This document shows positions 47,818-50,561 of a stretch of 50,561 bases of DNA, in pieces. The notes under the pieces were generated by a model. The model did not search any database and had not been told where the DNA came from. It worked only from the letters and a program-made list of their open reading frames with translations. The stretch covers positions 1-50,561 of the forward strand of contig CAIYDY010000377.1 in assembly GCA_903925015.1 (NCBI GenBank), written 5' to 3'. This stretch comes from an uncultured Acidobacteriia bacterium. GTDB taxonomy: Bacteria; Acidobacteriota; Terriglobia; Bryobacterales; Bryobacteraceae. A program made the position numbers and the translations under genes. Position 1 is the first letter of the stretch; every line of letters begins with the position of its first letter.

Positions 47818-48863
47818 AGAAACTTCATTCCGTCGATCTCGGCGCGGAAGAACTCGCCGTCTTTGGCGAACCGGTCCGTGCCGAAGTACCAGCCTGCGCG
47901 AATGTTTGACGGGACGGTGTAGCCGTGGAAAGTCCGTTCCCGTTCGACGACCAGCCCAAAATCGACAAACCGGTGGTTTCCGCCATCGGGATTCCCCCAT
48001 CGCGGGAACGAGACAGCTGCAACCTGGCCGCTGGAGTTCCGGTTCACCGCAAAGACTGTCGACAAACCGGAAGAGTCGATAAGGAGTCGGACCTGGCCAT
48101 CGTCCTCTCCGATCCACTCGACATCGCCGACGGAAGGCTCCGGTCCGGCCAGCGCCGACGGAAGCCAGACAACCGTCTCCCCCACCATTCGGCCCAAGGC
48201 GGATTTCGAGGTGTCAGACCCCGAACTGCGCGCGATGGGGAAGAGCCCAAAGAGCCGCCAGTCCATCTCCCCGACGCCATCCACACTGCGGTCGCTGCCG
48301 CATACAGGGAGTCCGAAGATGCTTGCGGTCCCGGCCCAGACCATGCCGCGTCCCGCGATGATTACCTCTTCAGCAACGAACGGGAACCAAGGACCGAGTT
48401 TGATAGTTCCGTGCATCCGGATGCGGGTGGCGGAGGCGAGCTGAGTGCCGGGTGCGATGGCGTGGCCCAGGTGCGGGTCCAACCGGCCATCGAATGGAGG
48501 ACCGGGGGTGGCGGGGGCGGATTCCCAGAAACGCTCCAGTTGGATATTGCGGACTGCCGGGATGTCGCCTGGAAACCGGATGGCGGTGCAGGCCAGGACC
48601 ACCGCCACCAGATTCAACGCAAATCCCGCCATCGCGCCGGGCAACGAGAGAGCGCAGGAGACCACGGACGCCAGGACAACGATCGGCAGCAATTGCAACC
48701 ATCGGGACGAACGGATCAGCACACCTGCCGCGACCAGCCACAGCGCTGTGGCGAGTGCAAGGAATACCAGCCGCTTGGCACCGGTGCCCGATGCCCCTAG
48801 ATGCCAAACGCCTTCGATGCCCAAAAATACCACCAATACGTACCGCATGATGCCTGAATTCAT
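47814..48863 (-). CDS. Membrane protein with DUF6544-like soluble part
   Basis: This protein of 349 residues has four predicted membrane spans within residues 5-110 (VLVVFLGIEGVWHL, FLALATALWLVAAGVL, LLPIVVLASVVSCALSLP and AGFALNLVAVVLACTAI). The large soluble part resembles the DUF6544 family, with GTIKLGPWFPFVAEEVI, GRGMVWAGTASIFG, MVGETVVWLPSAL and the strands NSSGQVAAVSFPRWG and GYTVPSNIRAGWYFGTD. The family function is not known. ATG at 48863 leaves an 8-nt gap to the previous gene; ATG at 48848 (MRYVLVVF) is possible and has AGG upstream. It is encoded with a short membrane-anchored protein. Confidence 0.75.
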   Translation of the reverse strand: MNSGIMRYVLVVFLGIEGVWHLGASGTGAKRLVFLALATALWLVAAGVLIRSSRWLQLLPIVVLASVVSCALSLPGAMAGFALNLVAVVLACTAIRFPGDIPAVRNIQLERFWESAPATPGPPFDGRLDPHLGHAIAPGTQLASATRIRMHGTIKLGPWFPFVAEEVIIAGRGMVWAGTASIFGLPVCGSDRSVDGVGEMDWRLFGLFPIARSSGSDTSKSALGRMVGETVVWLPSALAGPEPSVGDVEWIGEDDGQVRLLIDSSGLSTVFAVNRNSSGQVAAVSFPRWGNPDGGNHRFVDFGLVVERERTFHGYTVPSNIRAGWYFGTDRFAKDGEFFRAEIDGMKFL

Positions 48864-48870
48864 GGGGAGG

Positions 48871-49251
48871 CTACTGCAACTGCCACGCGCCGGGCATTTG
48901 CGGCACGTAGTACCAGCTGGGGGCGGTTGCCTGTGCGTCACTCAGTTTCAGGTATGCCCATCCGCCCTCGGTTTTCAGAACGGACACGGTGAAAGCCAGG
49001 TTGCTGGGAACAGTCCATGTGGTGAATCGCCAGGAGGTGCCGGGGACGAAACCTTCCGGCAAGGAGGGGCGCAGGTCGTTCACAACGTAGACGGGCAGGG
49101 GCGAGGCGGCCCCGACCTGCGCGACGGCGGTCGGGGAATTTCGCTGGGCGCTACCGTGCTCGGGCCGGAAAATCAACGCGACCAGCAGTGCAACGAATAG
49201 AATCAGCGTGATGTGGGGTTTGGGAAGTGGTGGGCGCACGGGATTGAGCAT
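48871..49251 (-). CDS. Short membrane-anchored hypothetical protein
   Basis: The 126-residue protein has a single membrane segment near its N-terminus (HITLILFVALLVALIF) and a periplasmic domain of about 90 residues with Trp-rich strands (TSWRFTTWTVPSNLAFTV, GGWAYLKLSDAQ and PSWYYVPQMPGAW). ATG at 49251 was chosen because the longer frame would overlap the PEP-CTERM gene. It lies 8 nt upstream of the DUF6544-like gene, so they are probably partners. I do not recognise a family. Confidence 0.68.
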   Translation of the reverse strand: MLNPVRPPLPKPHITLILFVALLVALIFRPEHGSAQRNSPTAVAQVGAASPLPVYVVNDLRPSLPEGFVPGTSWRFTTWTVPSNLAFTVSVLKTEGGWAYLKLSDAQATAPSWYYVPQMPGAWQLQ

Positions 49252-49312
49252 GCAATCCGGTGGCCGATTGGGCGGAGGCAGCGATTTGCCGCCCCCGCCC
49301 CTTTCGAGTGAG

Positions 49313-50021
49313 TTATCTGGTAAAGCGGCGGCGGATCGCGGCACCCGCGGCCAAGACGCCGCTGAAGAGCCACATTGTGCCAGGCTCGGGGGCTCCGGCA
49401 CTGCCACCTGAGACGACGGGAGCCGAGACGCTGCCACCGGAAGTGATCGTGGCGGAAAGCGCCGTGCTGTCACCCGCGTAGCCGTTGCCGCCGGGGCCCA
49501 CGGCGAAATCGACCGTGTCGCCCGTGCTCAACGCAACGCCCAAGGTGAAGTTCGTGGGGATGTTGAAGCTGTGGATGTTGATGTTTACCGAGGCCGTGCC
49601 GTTCACGAGAATGTGATCGTCTGTGGATGTTGGATATCCCGGGTTCTGGCCTGAGAAGAAGCCGCTGATTTGGAAGATTCCGTCTTCGGGCGCGGTCCAA
49701 CGGGTCACGCTGTAGCTGTTGTCGCCGCCGGGATGCATCAGGAGAACATCGTTTGGGAGTGGGATGTATCCGAGGCAGAGCGGACCCGGGGCTGCGCCGT
49801 TTACGATGACTTGCGCCTCTGACCCGGCAGCCCAGCCCGAGAGGCTGGAAATGCCGCAGACGTTGCTGACGGCGGAAAAGCTCGAAAAAGAGCTCCCCAA
49901 GGTCGTCGTCGATCCATAGCTCCACGCCCCATTCGGGTTGGATGTGGTCGAGAAGTCGCTGCGGGCGTCCCAGGTTCCGGCGAAAAGGTTGCCACCCAGG
50001 GCGAGGGCGAGGGCGGCGCAA
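49313..50021 (-). CDS. PEP-CTERM protein with damaged or frameshifted 5' end
   Basis: The reading frame encodes a small secreted beta-rich protein ending in PEPGTMWLFSGVLAAGAAI followed by RRRF, a PEP-CTERM tail. The body contains DFSTTSNPNGAWSYG and GGDNSYSVTRWTAPEDGIF, patterns seen in many PEP-CTERM proteins, and a hydrophobic segment CAALALALGGNLFA that must be the signal peptide. In this frame, however, no ATG, GTG or TTG precedes the signal peptide: the frame is closed at 50033-50035, and the first canonical start is TTG at 49900, inside the mature domain. AGGA at 50027-50030 correctly precedes TTG at 50021, but that TTG is in another frame. A 1-nt loss or 2-nt gain after it would explain this. 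Confidence 0.62.
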
Positions 50022-50132
50022 AAGTGTCCTCGTTATGTATCAGCGGAAACGGCCGGAAAAACCGGACACAGACACCAACATTTTTTATCCTTGCAAATCT
50101 GGACCCTCGTGCCGGAATTGCAAGGATGCGGA

Positions 50133-50561
50133 CTACTTGGCTGTCGGGAGCGACTTCAACTTGTAGCTATAGGTCTTGAAGTCGAAATCGTACGCTGTGA
50201 CTTCGGGCCGCATCGGCGCGCTGGATTTCGGCGCGTACTTCGCCATTTCGGCCTTCACCTTGGCGAACTTGGGATTGTTGGCCAAGTTGGTGAACTCGTT
50301 GGGGTCCGCCTTGCGGTCGTAAAGCTCCTCGCCGCCATCGTGATAGACGATGTAGCGCCACTTTTCGCTCACCACGGCATGGTTGCCGGGGAGGTAGGTG
50401 GATACGGTCGGCGGGCGCTTGGCCTGCGGGTTGCGCAGCAGCGGAACCAGGCTGGTGCCGTCCAGACGCGGGTTCCTGGGCAGGCCGGCGATCTCCACCA
50501 TGGTGGGGTAGAGGTCGAGCAGGCTCACGGGCTGGGTGCGGGTGGTTCCTGCGGCCTGCAC
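50133..50561 (-). CDS. Sulfatase C-terminal part (cut by the window edge)
   Basis: This is the last 142 codons of a type I sulfatase (alkaline-phosphatase superfamily). It shows SLLDLYPTMVEIAGLP, RLDGTSLVPLLRNP, the strand RYIVYHDGGEELYDRKADPNE and FTNLANNPKF, all typical of iduronate-2-sulfatase/choline-sulfatase-like enzymes near their C-termini. The N-terminal region with the formylglycine Cys or Ser lies beyond the right edge. The protein probably cleaves sulfate esters of polysaccharides. An imperfect 10-bp inverted repeat follows its stop, but without a U-tract. Confidence 0.9.
   Translation of the reverse strand: MQAAGTTRTQPVSLLDLYPTMVEIAGLPRNPRLDGTSLVPLLRNPQAKRPPTVSTYLPGNHAVVSEKWRYIVYHDGGEELYDRKADPNEFTNLANNPKFAKVKAEMAKYAPKSSAPMRPEVTAYDFDFKTYSYKLKSLPTAK

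Noticed and set aside
50086-50126. Inverted repeat ATCCTTGCAA/TTGCAAGGAT after the sulfatase gene
   Set aside because: The 10-bp stem has a 21-nt loop and is not followed by a U-tract on the minus strand, so it is not called as a terminator.

Overview
The window looks like the chromosome of an acidobacterium of the Solibacter/Bryobacter type. The DNA is GC-rich with dense coding and many ATGA-type overlaps. The lineage hints are a C-terminal module of the 'Solibacter uncharacterised' type (TIGR03437-like) at the end of the Asp-box propeller at 22477-24384, two PEP-CTERM proteins, a Ser/Thr kinase-TPR receptor, paired PQQ-like propellers, tandem DUF4159 proteins and the edge of a sulfatase. 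TTG starts are frequent. I see no phage, insertion sequence or CRISPR array; the only clear decay is a broken vapBC pair and a PEP-CTERM gene with a damaged 5' end.

Layout. 1-2112: a secreted carboxymuconolactone-decarboxylase-like protein, a short-chain dehydrogenase and a PhnZ-like HD-domain diiron oxygenase. 2116-4672: a small hypothetical gene, tRNA-Asp, a small helical protein, a CarD-like regulator and an orphan CuA cytochrome oxidase subunit II. 4688-8819 (minus): a receptor kinase followed by two paralogous cytosolic beta-rich proteins of unknown function. 8944-12217 (minus): two secreted PQQ-like propellers closed by a terminator. 12256-14875: MOSC protein, YdjM-like membrane protein, HNH nuclease, decayed vapBC. 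14888-18854: MerR-like regulator, lone CpaF/TadA ATPase, and a KdpE/KdpD-like two-component pair. 18996-20782: metF and a sugar isomerase-like TIM barrel. 20786-22331 (minus): FecR-domain protein, helical secreted protein and a 49-residue Cys-rich microprotein.

22477-30847 (plus): a long co-directional run of Asp-box propeller, thiL, mutarotase-like protein, UDP-glucose dehydrogenase, cmk, aspartate kinase and an acyl-carrier-protein fusion of unknown function. After a bidirectional terminator comes a PEP-CTERM protein (minus). 32149-37320 holds two divergent units: an SDR with glutamate formimidoyltransferase (minus) and a tightly overlapped 5-oxoprolinase operon pxpB-pxpC-MFS-pxpA (plus). 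Both FtcD and PxpABC release glutamate. 37317-44397 (minus): acyltransferase, ATP-grasp ligase, two DUF4159 proteins, a TlpA-like thioredoxin, a hypothetical protein, ruvC and yebC. 44531-47817 (plus): hpt, a LolA-like lipoprotein, an FtsX-type permease and its ATPase, which look like one lipid or lipoprotein export unit. 47814-50561 (minus): two membrane proteins, the damaged PEP-CTERM gene and the C-terminus of a sulfatase.

The strongest leads are the PhnZ-like oxygenase next to an SDR without PhnY, the ACP-fusion protein, the kinase with two unknown paralogues, and a recurring -10 hexamer exactly 6 nt before ATG that suggests leaderless mRNAs. Names rest on motif recognition by eye; no database search was run.
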